A DNA stretch of 64,000 nucleotides from an uncultured Flavobacteriaceae bacterium (GTDB lineage: Bacteria > Bacteroidota > Bacteroidia > Flavobacteriales > Flavobacteriaceae): assembly GCA_947497145.1 (NCBI GenBank), contig CANMFQ010000015.1, forward strand, positions 36,469 to 100,468, given 5' to 3'. Below the pieces are notes generated by a model, which made no database searches, was not told the DNA's origin, and saw nothing but the letters and a program-made list of their open reading frames with translations. The translations under genes were made by a program, and so were the position numbers. Shown here one piece after another: positions 37,041-45,956 of this stretch (position 1 is its first letter; every line of letters starts with the position of its first letter).

Positions 37041-37462
37041 GCGTAAAACTCAATGCATTTTACACAAAGTTAATATACATCTTAAGACTTAGCAATAGTT
37101 TTTTCATTTATTCTTGAAGTGATACTTTAACTACCTCAAAATAAGATTGTGTAATTTGTACTTCAAGAGCATTTTCATAGGGTGATGAGACCCCAAAAAC
37201 ATATAAAAAACAATGCATTATCGATGCGAGAAATTATTACTGCAACCTACAGCTAATCAACTACATTTATATGCTAAACCTTATTTAGTGGGTTTACACA
37301 TTAAAAAATAAGACACTTTTTTAACCAATCAATGATGTATTTAATTTTCATCTGTTTAATTTTACAACGTAGACATGCTAAAATTTGTGTGCATGCTATT
37401 TTTATGCAGCATAAAAATAGCATTAAAGACAATCGCCTCTTTTTAAAAAATGTTACTTGACC
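37041..37462. other. Intergenic region between divergent division and M23 peptidase genes
   Basis: 422 bases. A strong hairpin lies at 37393-37423 close to the M23 gene (listed separately). Nothing else is seen. Confidence 0.5.
37393..37423. promoter_or_regulatory. Perfect 13-bp hairpin upstream of the M23-TonB operon
   Basis: Arms ATGCTATTTTTAT/ATAAAAATAGCAT with a 5-nt loop, 40 bases before the start codon of the peptidase gene. No U-tract on either strand, so it is not an ordinary terminator. It could be a 5'-leader stem or an operator. Confidence 0.45.
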
Positions 37463-39157
37463 ATGATGAATAGAATATCTTTTGTGTTACTATTATTTTT
37501 TTCTTTAAGTGTTTTTGCACAAGAAAACTATCCAAAAGACGTTTTTAGGCCTCCTTTAGATATTCCTATAATACTAGCGGGCACTTTTGGTGAATTACGG
37601 TCAAATCACTTTCACGCTGGTGTAGACATTAAAACGAAGCAACGTCAAGGCCTACCAGTATATGCCATTGGCGATGGTATTGTTACCCGTATAAAAGTAT
37701 CGCTTTACGGTTATGGAAAAGTAATTTATATAGCACATCCAAACGGGTATACCTCAGTTTACGGGCATCTTCAAAAATTTGGCCCTGACATTGAACCTTA
37801 TATAAAGAATATTCAATATCAAAAGAAATCGTATGAAGTCGAAGTTTTTCCTGATTATGGTGAAGTAAAAGTAAAAAAAGGAGAAGTTATTGCCTATTCG
37901 GGTAATACCGGAGGTTCGGCCGGCCCACATTTGCATTTTGAAATACGAAAAAGCGTGAATGAAAAACCAACAAACCCTTTGTTATTTGGTCTTGAAGTAC
38001 GTGACGCTACCAACCCTATTTTACAAAAAGTGTATGCTTACCCCCTCTCTGAAGGTGCTCAAATAAATCAACAAAATACCAAAGTACAGATCAATTATAC
38101 AAGACAAGTCGATGGCACGTATTTGGCCAATCCAATAAGTGCATCTGGCACTATTGGGTTTGGTTTTTCAGGATTTGACCGGCAAGATTTAGCGGCCAAT
38201 AAAAACGGTATTTATGCTGTTCAGCTGCTTGTAAATGGGGCGGTTTATGTAGATTATGATTTTGAAGCATTTTCCTTCGCAGAGAGTCGATATATAAATA
38301 CCCTTATTGATTATGAGCACTACAGCAAATACAATCAAAGAATACAGCAGTGCTTTCAAGCTCCTGGAAATCAGTTAAGCATTTATAACACTCTAAAGAA
38401 CAAGGGCAAACTTGTAGTAAAAGAGGGGTTATCCTATTCGGTTGAGTTGCTGTTAAAAGATTTAGAAGGCAATACCACCAAAATTGTTATTCCTGTAGAA
38501 GGAAAAAAAGAAGCTGTGAAAATTAAAAAAGAATCCTTAAAAACCGACACTTTTGTAATTGCGAAAAAACCAAACAACTATAATTTGGGTGCTGCAAAGG
38601 TGTATTTTCCTGCAAACACTTTTTACAAAGATTTTTATATCGATTTAAAAAAAGGGAATGACACGGTAACTATTCACAATAGCAGTGTACCTGCGCATCG
38701 TAATTTCACCATTACTTTTGATGTTTCAAAATACACTAAAGAAGAACAAAAACAATTATTCATTGCCCGATTAGATAAAAAGCGAAGACCTAGCTATGCT
38801 TCAACCTATAAACGTGGCAATATCTTTACCACCAGAACGCGAAACCTAGGCACCTACACCCTCGCAAAAGATACCATAGCACCAAAAATCAGAGCAAAGA
38901 ATTTTAAAGAAAAACAATGGCTAAACAACTACAGTTATTTAAGTCTTTATATTTCTGATGATTTAAGTGGTATAAAAAGCTATACGGCTACCCTAAATGG
39001 AGAATGGATTTTAATGGAATACGAAACAAAAAAAAACACACTCACCTACAACTTTGATGATAAAATTCTTGACAAGAAACAATGCGAACTAAAAGTTACC
39101 GTAACCGACAATGTAGGAAACAGCAATACCTTCACACGTACCTTTTATAGAAAATAA
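37463..39157 (+). CDS. M23 family metallopeptidase (LytM-like)
   Basis: 564 residues from the ATG at 37463 (second ATG at 37466). Signal peptide MMNRISFVLLLFFSLSVFAQ. The peptidase domain is N-terminal: NHFHAGVDIKT supplies the HxxxD zinc ligands, GYGKVIYIAHPNGYTSVYGHL the core, and GPHLHFEIR the second HxH motif. All expected zinc ligands are present, so it is probably an active peptidoglycan endopeptidase in the periplasm. About 350 C-terminal residues form beta-rich segments of unknown role. The TonB receptor starts on the base after its stop codon. Confidence 0.9.
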   Translation: MMNRISFVLLLFFSLSVFAQENYPKDVFRPPLDIPIILAGTFGELRSNHFHAGVDIKTKQRQGLPVYAIGDGIVTRIKVSLYGYGKVIYIAHPNGYTSVYGHLQKFGPDIEPYIKNIQYQKKSYEVEVFPDYGEVKVKKGEVIAYSGNTGGSAGPHLHFEIRKSVNEKPTNPLLFGLEVRDATNPILQKVYAYPLSEGAQINQQNTKVQINYTRQVDGTYLANPISASGTIGFGFSGFDRQDLAANKNGIYAVQLLVNGAVYVDYDFEAFSFAESRYINTLIDYEHYSKYNQRIQQCFQAPGNQLSIYNTLKNKGKLVVKEGLSYSVELLLKDLEGNTTKIVIPVEGKKEAVKIKKESLKTDTFVIAKKPNNYNLGAAKVYFPANTFYKDFYIDLKKGNDTVTIHNSSVPAHRNFTITFDVSKYTKEEQKQLFIARLDKKRRPSYASTYKRGNIFTTRTRNLGTYTLAKDTIAPKIRAKNFKEKQWLNNYSYLSLYISDDLSGIKSYTATLNGEWILMEYETKKNTLTYNFDDKILDKKQCELKVTVTDNVGNSNTFTRTFYRK

Positions 39158-41632
39158 GTGCTTTTGAGATTCTTAAAACCCGCTATTACTGTATTACTAT
39201 TTTGCAAAATTGCTTTTGTAAAAGCGCAAACTGCTACCATCACTGGAGTCGTATTAAGTGAAGAAAATACTCCGCTAAATAATGTAAATATAAATACAAG
39301 CTACGGAGGCACATCATCAAACGAACAGGGATTTTACGTACTTAAAATAACCTCAGACACAAAAACCACCATCACTTTTTCGCACTTGGGGCATAAAAAT
39401 GTAGTACTTAAAAATTTAGTACTCACTTCAAACGAGACTTTTGAATTTAACCCGGTAATGAAAACTAACGTTATACAAATAGACGAGGTTACCGTGACCC
39501 CAACAGGAGAAAAAAGCGTCACGGGCATTACAACACTCACCAAAGAGGTGATACAAAAAATACCTGGCGCAAATGCTGGTGTAGAAAATATATTAAAATT
39601 ACTTCCCAGCACTTCTTCAAGTAATGAACTAAGCACCCAGTATGCCGTACGTGGTGGCAACTATGATGAAAACTTGGTGTACGTTAATGAGATTGAGGTG
39701 TATCGTCCATTTTTAATTCGCTCTGCGCAACAAGAAGGACTTAGCTTTATTCATAGTGCCTTAGTACAAAATGTAAAATTTTCACCTGGTGGTTTTCAAG
39801 CGAAATATGGTGACAAACTATCTTCAGTCTTAGATATTTCTTATAAAAAGCCAACTACTTTTGGTACGCAAATGGAACTTAGTTTTTTAGGTGCTAGTGC
39901 TGCTGTAGAAACAGTTTCAAAAAACAAAAATTTCAGTAGCATTTCTGGTATACGCTATCGCAATAATGCCCTTTTTGTGAAAAGTCAACAAACAAACACC
40001 AATTTTAAGCCATCTTTTTTTGATGTACAAAGCTATTTAACCTATCGTTTCTCTAGCAAATTCAATCTCAATTTTTTGGGTAATATTGCTATCAACGATT
40101 ATCAAAACGAACCATTAAACCGGCAAACCAACTTCGGCACCCTTAATGACCCCAAAGCACTTATCATTAACTATCAGGGCAAAGAAAACAATAAGTACAA
40201 CACAAAAATGGGGGCTTTAAAAGCAAACTATGTTTTAAATGAGCATACAACGCTTAAATTCATTTCGTCTGTTTATCACACCACCGAAGAAGAACGCTCT
40301 GATATAATTGCACGTTACGAACTGGGGGAGATAGAAACCAATTTGAGCAGTGAAAACCTTGGCAAAATAAAAACGTCTAAAGGTTTAGGTTCTCAATTCA
40401 ACCGCGCTCGTAATGACCTCGATGCTTTAATTATGAATATCACCCACAAAGGGCATTTTTCTAGCGCCGAAAAATTAATTGAATGGGGTATTACCTATAC
40501 GCATCAAGATATACGTGACCAGTTACAAGAATCTGAATTTATAGATTCTCTTGGTTTTTCTATTCGCCCACCTTTGCCAGCGTTTACAAATAATGAACCC
40601 GAAGAACCATTTGAAAGTCCGTTAGTACCCTACAATTCGCTTTTTGCAAAAAACTTTGTAAAAACAAATCGGTTTATCGCCTACACACAGTACAGTAATC
40701 GCCTTGCCATTAAAAACAACTCCCTGTATTACAACTTAGGCATACGCGCACAACATTGGATACTAAGTGGTGTTGGTTTACCTAGTGTTTCACAAACTAT
40801 TGTTAGCCCACGTGCGCAATTTGCCATAAAACCAGATTGGGAAAAAGACATATTATTTCGGTTTTCTATAGGAGCCTATCAGCAACCTCCATTTTACAGA
40901 GAACTACGAGACAATACAGGACGGATACAAACGGGTGTAAAAGCACAAAAATCTACCCATTTTGTACTAGGTAATGCGTACAGTTTTCAATTATGGAATC
41001 GTCCTTTTACCCTCACCAGTGAATTGTATTATAAAAATTTAAAAAACGCAAATACCTACACTGTAGATGATGTTCGTATAAGATACGTTGCAAACAACCA
41101 AGCGACCGCTTATGTTTATGGTGCAGAAATACGAATGAATGGTGCTTTTGTACCTGGAACGGAGTCATGGGTAAGTTTTGGCTATTTGAAAACTGAAGAA
41201 AATAGCAATGGTAGAGGCTATATTGCTCGCCCTACTGACCAACGATTAAAATTTGCCATCTTATTTCAAGATTATATTCCAAGAACACCAAATGTAAAAA
41301 TGTACCTCAACATGGTTTACAATACCGGGTTACCAGGTGGAGCCCCTAGTTATGCCGACCCTTATAAGTTTCAAAATAGATTGAGAGACTATAAACGCTT
41401 AGATTTAGGAATTTCCTATATTTTTGCAGACGGAAGTAAAACAAACACAAAACACAAATGGTTGCATAAATTTAAAGAACTCTCCATGGGGATTGAAGTT
41501 TTTAATCTATTCAACAATCAAAATACTATTACCAATACATGGGTACGCGATGTAGACAGCAAACAGCAATTTGGTGTGCCAAATTTTTTAACTAGTAGAA
41601 TATTGAACCTAAAATTGAGTGCCCGCTTATAA
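39158..41632 (+). CDS. TonB-dependent receptor with CarboxypepD_reg-like domain
   Basis: 824 residues from a GTG directly abutting the TAA of the peptidase gene. Signal peptide, then a CarboxypepD_reg-like beta-sandwich (about 27-105, ITGVVLSEENTPLNNVNI, SSNEQGFYVL, TITFSHLGHKNV), a plug domain (ENILKLLPSTSSSNELSTQY, AVRGGNYDENLVYVNEIEVY) and a 22-strand barrel ending LKLSARL. No SusD gene is adjacent, so this is not a classical polysaccharide utilisation pair. The ligand is unknown; the link to the peptidase suggests envelope-fragment or metal uptake, which is speculative. Confidence 0.92.
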   Translation: MLLRFLKPAITVLLFCKIAFVKAQTATITGVVLSEENTPLNNVNINTSYGGTSSNEQGFYVLKITSDTKTTITFSHLGHKNVVLKNLVLTSNETFEFNPVMKTNVIQIDEVTVTPTGEKSVTGITTLTKEVIQKIPGANAGVENILKLLPSTSSSNELSTQYAVRGGNYDENLVYVNEIEVYRPFLIRSAQQEGLSFIHSALVQNVKFSPGGFQAKYGDKLSSVLDISYKKPTTFGTQMELSFLGASAAVETVSKNKNFSSISGIRYRNNALFVKSQQTNTNFKPSFFDVQSYLTYRFSSKFNLNFLGNIAINDYQNEPLNRQTNFGTLNDPKALIINYQGKENNKYNTKMGALKANYVLNEHTTLKFISSVYHTTEEERSDIIARYELGEIETNLSSENLGKIKTSKGLGSQFNRARNDLDALIMNITHKGHFSSAEKLIEWGITYTHQDIRDQLQESEFIDSLGFSIRPPLPAFTNNEPEEPFESPLVPYNSLFAKNFVKTNRFIAYTQYSNRLAIKNNSLYYNLGIRAQHWILSGVGLPSVSQTIVSPRAQFAIKPDWEKDILFRFSIGAYQQPPFYRELRDNTGRIQTGVKAQKSTHFVLGNAYSFQLWNRPFTLTSELYYKNLKNANTYTVDDVRIRYVANNQATAYVYGAEIRMNGAFVPGTESWVSFGYLKTEENSNGRGYIARPTDQRLKFAILFQDYIPRTPNVKMYLNMVYNTGLPGGAPSYADPYKFQNRLRDYKRLDLGISYIFADGSKTNTKHKWLHKFKELSMGIEVFNLFNNQNTITNTWVRDVDSKQQFGVPNFLTSRILNLKLSARL

Positions 41633-41685
41633 CATAAAAAACATCCTATTTAGCAGTAACTCAAATCTATTTAATAAAATCATCA

Positions 41686-42348
41686 ATGAAAAAAATAGTT
41701 CTTTTTATATTTATAGTTATTAACTTCACTTCACATGCTCAAAAAAATATTTACCAAAGTGACAAATTTGAAAATCTCAGCAAAAACCATAAAGTATTAG
41801 CCATCTTGCCCTTTCTAACTAACTTAGAACTTAAAGAAACAATATCTACTGAAGATTTAAACTTACGAGCAAAAAAAGAAGGTTATGCGGTACAAAACGC
41901 ATTAGAAACTTATTTTTCAAAACGTAAAAAGAAGAAAAAATTCACCATTGAATTTCAAAACACACAAAACACCAATGCGATATTGGCCAAAAATAATATT
42001 ACCTACAAGAATATTGACGTGTATACGATTAAAGAACTGAGTGAAATTTTAAATGTAGATGGCATTATTGGCGGCACTCTTGATTTAAATGTTTTATTAT
42101 CAAAGGGAGTTTCTAATAATTTCAATTTCTTTGATTTTATATTAGGAAACGGTGATTATGGCAGAATTGGCATAAAAATAAGCGACGGCAATACTGGAAA
42201 ATTATTATGGAAATACGAAAAGAAAATCAATAAAAAATCAGGAAAAGACACCGCTGATTTAATTGACAAAATGATGAAACTTGCATCACGTAAATTCCCG
42301 TACGAACGTGAAAAAAAGAAAGACAAAAAGAAGAAAAACGAGCTATAA
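41686..42348 (+). CDS. Hypothetical secreted protein, CsgG/GNA1162-like fold possible
   Basis: 220 residues. Signal peptide MKKIVLFIFIVINFTSHAQ. The mature part has VLAILPFLTNLELK, a central segment ending YTIKELSEILNVDGIIGGTL and KISDGNTGKLLWKYEKKI. This pattern (short beta strand, a helix in which an ability to sense is absent, GIIGG, then 'NTGKLLW') is reminiscent of the periplasmic CsgG/GNA1162-type lipoproteins. The C terminus is a lysine-rich tail (REKKKDKKKKNEL). It is 53 bases after the receptor gene and may be in the same operon. The family call is tentative. Confidence 0.65.
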   Translation: MKKIVLFIFIVINFTSHAQKNIYQSDKFENLSKNHKVLAILPFLTNLELKETISTEDLNLRAKKEGYAVQNALETYFSKRKKKKKFTIEFQNTQNTNAILAKNNITYKNIDVYTIKELSEILNVDGIIGGTLDLNVLLSKGVSNNFNFFDFILGNGDYGRIGIKISDGNTGKLLWKYEKKINKKSGKDTADLIDKMMKLASRKFPYEREKKKDKKKKNEL

Positions 42349-42527
42349 CCGCTACTAATTTCTTAACTACTACACAACTTATCCAAAATAGCAAACAAGA
42401 GAACTACCAAGCTAGGCCATACCTGTATCACCGAGCTCACTAAAAATTGAGTTATACCGCTTTAAACACACTAGTTGAAAAAACAACTGATATAGTGTAT
42501 GCTACAAAGGCAAGTTTCAAAACAAAC

Positions 42528-43676
42528 TTACTGCTGCATAAAGTCTTTCAACACAGCTATGGCTCTATCAAGCTCTTCTTTGGTATTGTATTTTGAAAAT
42601 GAAAATCGCAATGAAGGTTTCTGCATCTCTTCTTCCGATAGAATTTCAGAAAGCACGTGCGAACCTTTTCCACTCCCTGATTGACAAGCACTTCCCTTTG
42701 AGCAAGCTATACCTTTAATATCTAAATGAAATAAGAGCATTAGTGCTTTTTGAGCATCCATAGGTAAACATACATTCACCAATGTGTAGGTGCTTTTTTC
42801 TATATCTCCTGAGTGCCCATTAAACTTCACTCCTGGTATTTCTTTAGTTATTTGAGTGATAAAATATTGTTTCAACTCAGTAACATAGGCTTTCTCTTCT
42901 TCCAAATTATCATACGCGCAAATAAATGCTTCTTCTAAACCAACAATATTGTGAAAAGATTCAGTTCCTGCACGATACCCACGCTCTTGAGAACCACCAG
43001 AAATCAGGCACTTCAAACCAGAATTTCTTCGTATAAATGCAAAACCAATACCTTTTGGCCCATGAAATTTATGTGCTGCTGCGGTCATAAAATCAACTGG
43101 AATTTCTTGCACATCCCAAGTATAATGTCCTATTGATTGTACTGTATCAGAATGAAAATACGCATCGTTACTTTTACACAATGCTGCAACAGCCGCAATG
43201 TCAATTTTGTTTCCTATTTCATTATTTACATGCATCAAACTTACCAACTTCTTGGTATCATCAGCTTGTAATAAAACTTCTAAATGTTCCATTTTAGGAT
43301 TACCGTACGTATCCAAATCAACAAAAAGCAGGGTAATCCCATTCTTTTCAGCTAATTCTTCAACGGTATGCAAAACGGCATGATGCTCTATTTTTGTAGT
43401 AATAATTGTCTTCACACCCAAATCACGCACAGCACACCGCAATATCATATTATCAGCTTCAGTGCCTCCTGAAGTGAAAATAATTTCAGATGGATGGGCG
43501 TTCATATATTTTGCAATGGTTTTTCTTGCGCTTTCTACAGCGGTCTTTGCTGTCCTACCAAAACTATGCGTTGAAGAAGGGTTGCCATAAAAATTGGTTA
43601 AAGCCTCGTGCATTTTGTCAATAACACAACTTCGCACTTGAGTTGTAGCAGCATTATCTAGGTAAATGGTCTTCAT
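42528..43676 (-). CDS. Cysteine desulfurase (NifS/IscS family)
   Basis: 382 residues. PLP enzyme that takes sulfur from cysteine for Fe-S clusters and tRNA thiolation. YLDNAATT (5-12), SGGTEADN (69-76), PLP lysine K203 in AAHKFHGPKG, and a catalytic cysteine in SKGSACQSG (C330), followed by SFSKYNT. The short active-site loop context (KGSACQSGSGK) is the NifS/IscS class I form rather than SufS. No iscU or iscA gene is adjacent. Confidence 0.92.
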   Translation of the reverse strand: MKTIYLDNAATTQVRSCVIDKMHEALTNFYGNPSSTHSFGRTAKTAVESARKTIAKYMNAHPSEIIFTSGGTEADNMILRCAVRDLGVKTIITTKIEHHAVLHTVEELAEKNGITLLFVDLDTYGNPKMEHLEVLLQADDTKKLVSLMHVNNEIGNKIDIAAVAALCKSNDAYFHSDTVQSIGHYTWDVQEIPVDFMTAAAHKFHGPKGIGFAFIRRNSGLKCLISGGSQERGYRAGTESFHNIVGLEEAFICAYDNLEEEKAYVTELKQYFITQITKEIPGVKFNGHSGDIEKSTYTLVNVCLPMDAQKALMLLFHLDIKGIACSKGSACQSGSGKGSHVLSEILSEEEMQKPSLRFSFSKYNTKEELDRAIAVLKDFMQQ

Positions 43677-43763
43677 AGAAAAAAATATATAAAACGGTTC
43701 AAAAATAACCGAATTAAAGTTAATTTCTAGCCAATATAGAAGAAACTTCTAGTATATTTCTCT

Positions 43764-43771
43764 TAAATTTG
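43764..43771 (+). promoter_or_regulatory. -7 box immediately before the lipoprotein start
   Basis: TAAATTTG matches TAnnTTTG and ends 4 bases before the ATG at 43776, predicting transcription from about the start codon (leaderless). Confidence 0.45.
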
Positions 43772-43775
43772 AGCC

Positions 43776-44291
43776 ATGAAGAAATTCTTGTTTTACGGAC
43801 TGTTAATACTTATGTCGGCTTGTGACGATGGTGATTTGCAAATTGAAACCATAGACTTTGATAGTGCTAGTATTCAACACTGCGCTACAGTTGATGCAGC
43901 TACAGCAAATGTGCTTTTTAAACTCAATACTAACGAAGCTTTAATTGTTGAACTTCCTAATGGAACATTAAAAAATGAAGTTGCAACCGAAGGTAATACC
44001 TATAATGTATCGGCTTCTGGCCCCATTAAAATTACATACCGCACTTTTTCGGACGATGTTTCTACCGATTATTTTTGTTCAGAAATCCCGGTAAGCACGC
44101 CCACGGTAACTGAAGAAATCGTAGCTGAATCAGGAACCGTACTTATAACAACTGTTTTAAATGCTGATGGCGTAACCTATGAGCATGAAATAAAATTGAA
44201 TACAATTTCTTTTGTTACTGCTAAAGACACCCGAATTACAAATTTGAGTATCACTAACTTTGGTACTGTAACCACGGTTGCATCAGAATAA
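43776..44291 (+). CDS. Hypothetical lipoprotein
   Basis: 171 residues with a lipoprotein signal (MKKFLFYGLLILMSAC, then DDGD). The mature part is beta-rich and acidic, with two cysteines that could pair (in IQHCATVDA and DYFCSEIP). No family is recognised. It faces the Smr-domain gene convergently. Confidence 0.75.
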   Translation: MKKFLFYGLLILMSACDDGDLQIETIDFDSASIQHCATVDAATANVLFKLNTNEALIVELPNGTLKNEVATEGNTYNVSASGPIKITYRTFSDDVSTDYFCSEIPVSTPTVTEEIVAESGTVLITTVLNADGVTYEHEIKLNTISFVTAKDTRITNLSITNFGTVTTVASE

Positions 44292-44304
44292 GCAGGTATT
44301 AAAA

Positions 44305-44847
44305 CTAACCTTTCTGATAAATATAAACCTCGGTAGCTCCTAGTCCATATTTTTGATAATCCGCATCGTAATAATGTACATTATCATAGCGCCCAAACAG
44401 GTATTTTAATTCTTCTTTTAGTACACCTGCACCCACTCCATGAATAAATACTACTTTTTTTATACGCTTTCTTATAGCAAATTCCAATTGTCTTTTGGCC
44501 GTTTCTAGTTGTAGATTGAGCATGTCATAATTTGACATTCCTCTTGAAGAATTGGTCAGCTGATGAATATGTAAATCTACTTCCATCTTTGGTGCATTAC
44601 GTTCTTTTACCTTAGGCGCCGGAGCCCTTCGAGGCTTTGGAAGTTCTTTTTCAGACTTTATACGTGCTACCTCATAGTTGCTAACTTCAATAGCATCTTG
44701 AATTTTAACTAATTCACCCGATTCATACGTAAGTGGAAAACCTTCATCACTTTCAATTGTAATTTGATTCCCATGTATAGCCATGACAACACCTTTAATA
44801 GTATCATCAATCGTTTCTACCCTATCATTTATTTGAAAAACAGCCAT
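44305..44847 (-). CDS. Smr domain protein
   Basis: 180 residues. The N-terminal part (1-60) is a small beta domain of the type seen before Smr in Bacteroidota (FQINDRVETIDDTIKGVVMAI). A linker rich in Pro and Lys follows, then the Smr domain: VDLHIHQL (about 94-101), AKRQLEFAIRKRIKKVVFIH and HGVGAGVLKEELKYLF. Smr domains nick or bind nucleic acid; the HGxGxGxL motif is intact. It lacks the MutS core, so it is a stand-alone Smr. Target unknown. Confidence 0.88.
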   Translation of the reverse strand: MAVFQINDRVETIDDTIKGVVMAIHGNQITIESDEGFPLTYESGELVKIQDAIEVSNYEVARIKSEKELPKPRRAPAPKVKERNAPKMEVDLHIHQLTNSSRGMSNYDMLNLQLETAKRQLEFAIRKRIKKVVFIHGVGAGVLKEELKYLFGRYDNVHYYDADYQKYGLGATEVYIYQKG

Positions 44848-44907
44848 TAATTAGTTTTAATTCGATAAAAATAGTAGTATTTTTCGCAAGACAAATCGAT
44901 TTTATCA

Positions 44908-45213
44908 ATGAAAATGTTGATTCCCACATTATCGCTACATATCGAAAACTATATGTTGCCTTGTTTTACAAAAAAAATCTTTGGTTTTGATTGCCCGGGT
45001 TGTGGCCTACAACGGTCTTTAGTTTTTTTGCTGAAAGGAGATTTTGCTGCTGCATTTGATATGTATCCAGCAATTTTCACACTGTTACCATTGGCCGTTT
45101 TTTTTACCGCCAATCTTTTCTTCAAAATTAAATACATAAATAAAATAACAAACACACTACTTATAACTAGTGTCGCCTTAATATTAACTAACTATATTTT
45201 AAAATTCGTATAA
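44908..45213 (+). CDS. DUF2752 membrane protein
   Basis: 101 residues, two hydrophobic helices. The conserved FGFDCPGCGLQRSLVFLLKG (about 26-45) is the family signature, with two cysteines that could bind metal or form a disulfide. It leads a three-gene run with two CCC-motif proteins (24 and 11 bases apart). Function unknown. Confidence 0.85.
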   Translation: MKMLIPTLSLHIENYMLPCFTKKIFGFDCPGCGLQRSLVFLLKGDFAAAFDMYPAIFTLLPLAVFFTANLFFKIKYINKITNTLLITSVALILTNYILKFV

Positions 45214-45237
45214 CCGTAAACCACAAAATTAAAAATT

Positions 45238-45564
45238 ATGGAAAAAGAAAAATTACCTAATTCAAGCGCAATAATTGTTTTAAGCATCTTTGGTTATTTA
45301 TGCTGCTGTTGTTTTGGGCTAGGAGTTATACCTGCCGGAATTGCTTTTTATATGGCCACAAAATCGGAAAAAATATATGCCGAAAATCCTGATATGTATG
45401 ACAATATTAGTCAAATAAAAACAGGAAAAATAGTAGCTTTAGTAGCTTTAATATTATGCATACTAGTGATAATACGCGTTATTTATGTATTTGCAACGGG
45501 CGATATAGAAGCTGCTATGGAGCAAAGTAGAGAACTAATGGAACAATGGGGAATAGAAGAATAA
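45238..45564 (+). CDS. CCC-motif membrane protein
   Basis: 108 residues, two hydrophobic helices. The first contains a run of cysteines (GYLCCCCFGLGVIPAGIAFY, 20-39), the hallmark of the family. A short loop carries KSEKIYAENPDMYDN and KTGKI, the same order as the next protein, so the two are paralogues. The C-terminal tail is acidic and soluble. Possible roles (metal or redox sensing) are unproven. Confidence 0.8.
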   Translation: MEKEKLPNSSAIIVLSIFGYLCCCCFGLGVIPAGIAFYMATKSEKIYAENPDMYDNISQIKTGKIVALVALILCILVIIRVIYVFATGDIEAAMEQSRELMEQWGIEE

Positions 45565-45575
45565 AACACTAAAAC

Positions 45576-45878
45576 ATGAATCAAGAAACACTACCAGGCG
45601 CAAGTAATGCCTTAACATTTGGCATCATATCAATTGTGACCTCTATATTTTGCTGTGGGCCTTTTGGTGCTATTTTCAGCATTATAGGATTATCAAATGC
45701 TAAAAAAGCTGAAAAACTACATGAAGAAAACCCAGGGGTTTACACTGGTGTAGACAATGCTAAAACAGGCAAAACACTATCGTATATTGGCTTAGCAATC
45801 GCAGCTATTATGCTTATTCTTGGCATCATTTATTTTGGCGTAATTATAGCACTAATTACTTCGGGACAATTAGATTAA
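45576..45878 (+). CDS. CCC-motif-type membrane protein, paralogue of the preceding gene
   Basis: 100 residues, two hydrophobic helices. It aligns with the preceding gene product around FCCGPFGAIFSIIGLSNAKK and the following KAEKLHEENPGVYTGVDNAK and KTGKTLSYI, but the four-cysteine run is reduced to CC. It lies 11 bases after its paralogue and is followed by a terminator. Function unknown. Confidence 0.8.
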   Translation: MNQETLPGASNALTFGIISIVTSIFCCGPFGAIFSIIGLSNAKKAEKLHEENPGVYTGVDNAKTGKTLSYIGLAIAAIMLILGIIYFGVIIALITSGQLD

Positions 45879-45900
45879 GTTGCAAATAGTACTGAAAACA

Positions 45901-45929
45901 AAAAGCCCAGCAAATTTTGCTGGGCTTTT
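45901..45929. terminator. Bidirectional terminator between the CCC-motif genes and rocD
   Basis: 14-bp stem AAAAGCCCAGCAAA/TTTGCTGGGCTTTT with a minimal loop; A and T runs on the two sides. Confidence 0.88.
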
Positions 45930-45956
45930 CATTTTTATAAACAACTGTACTACTTT

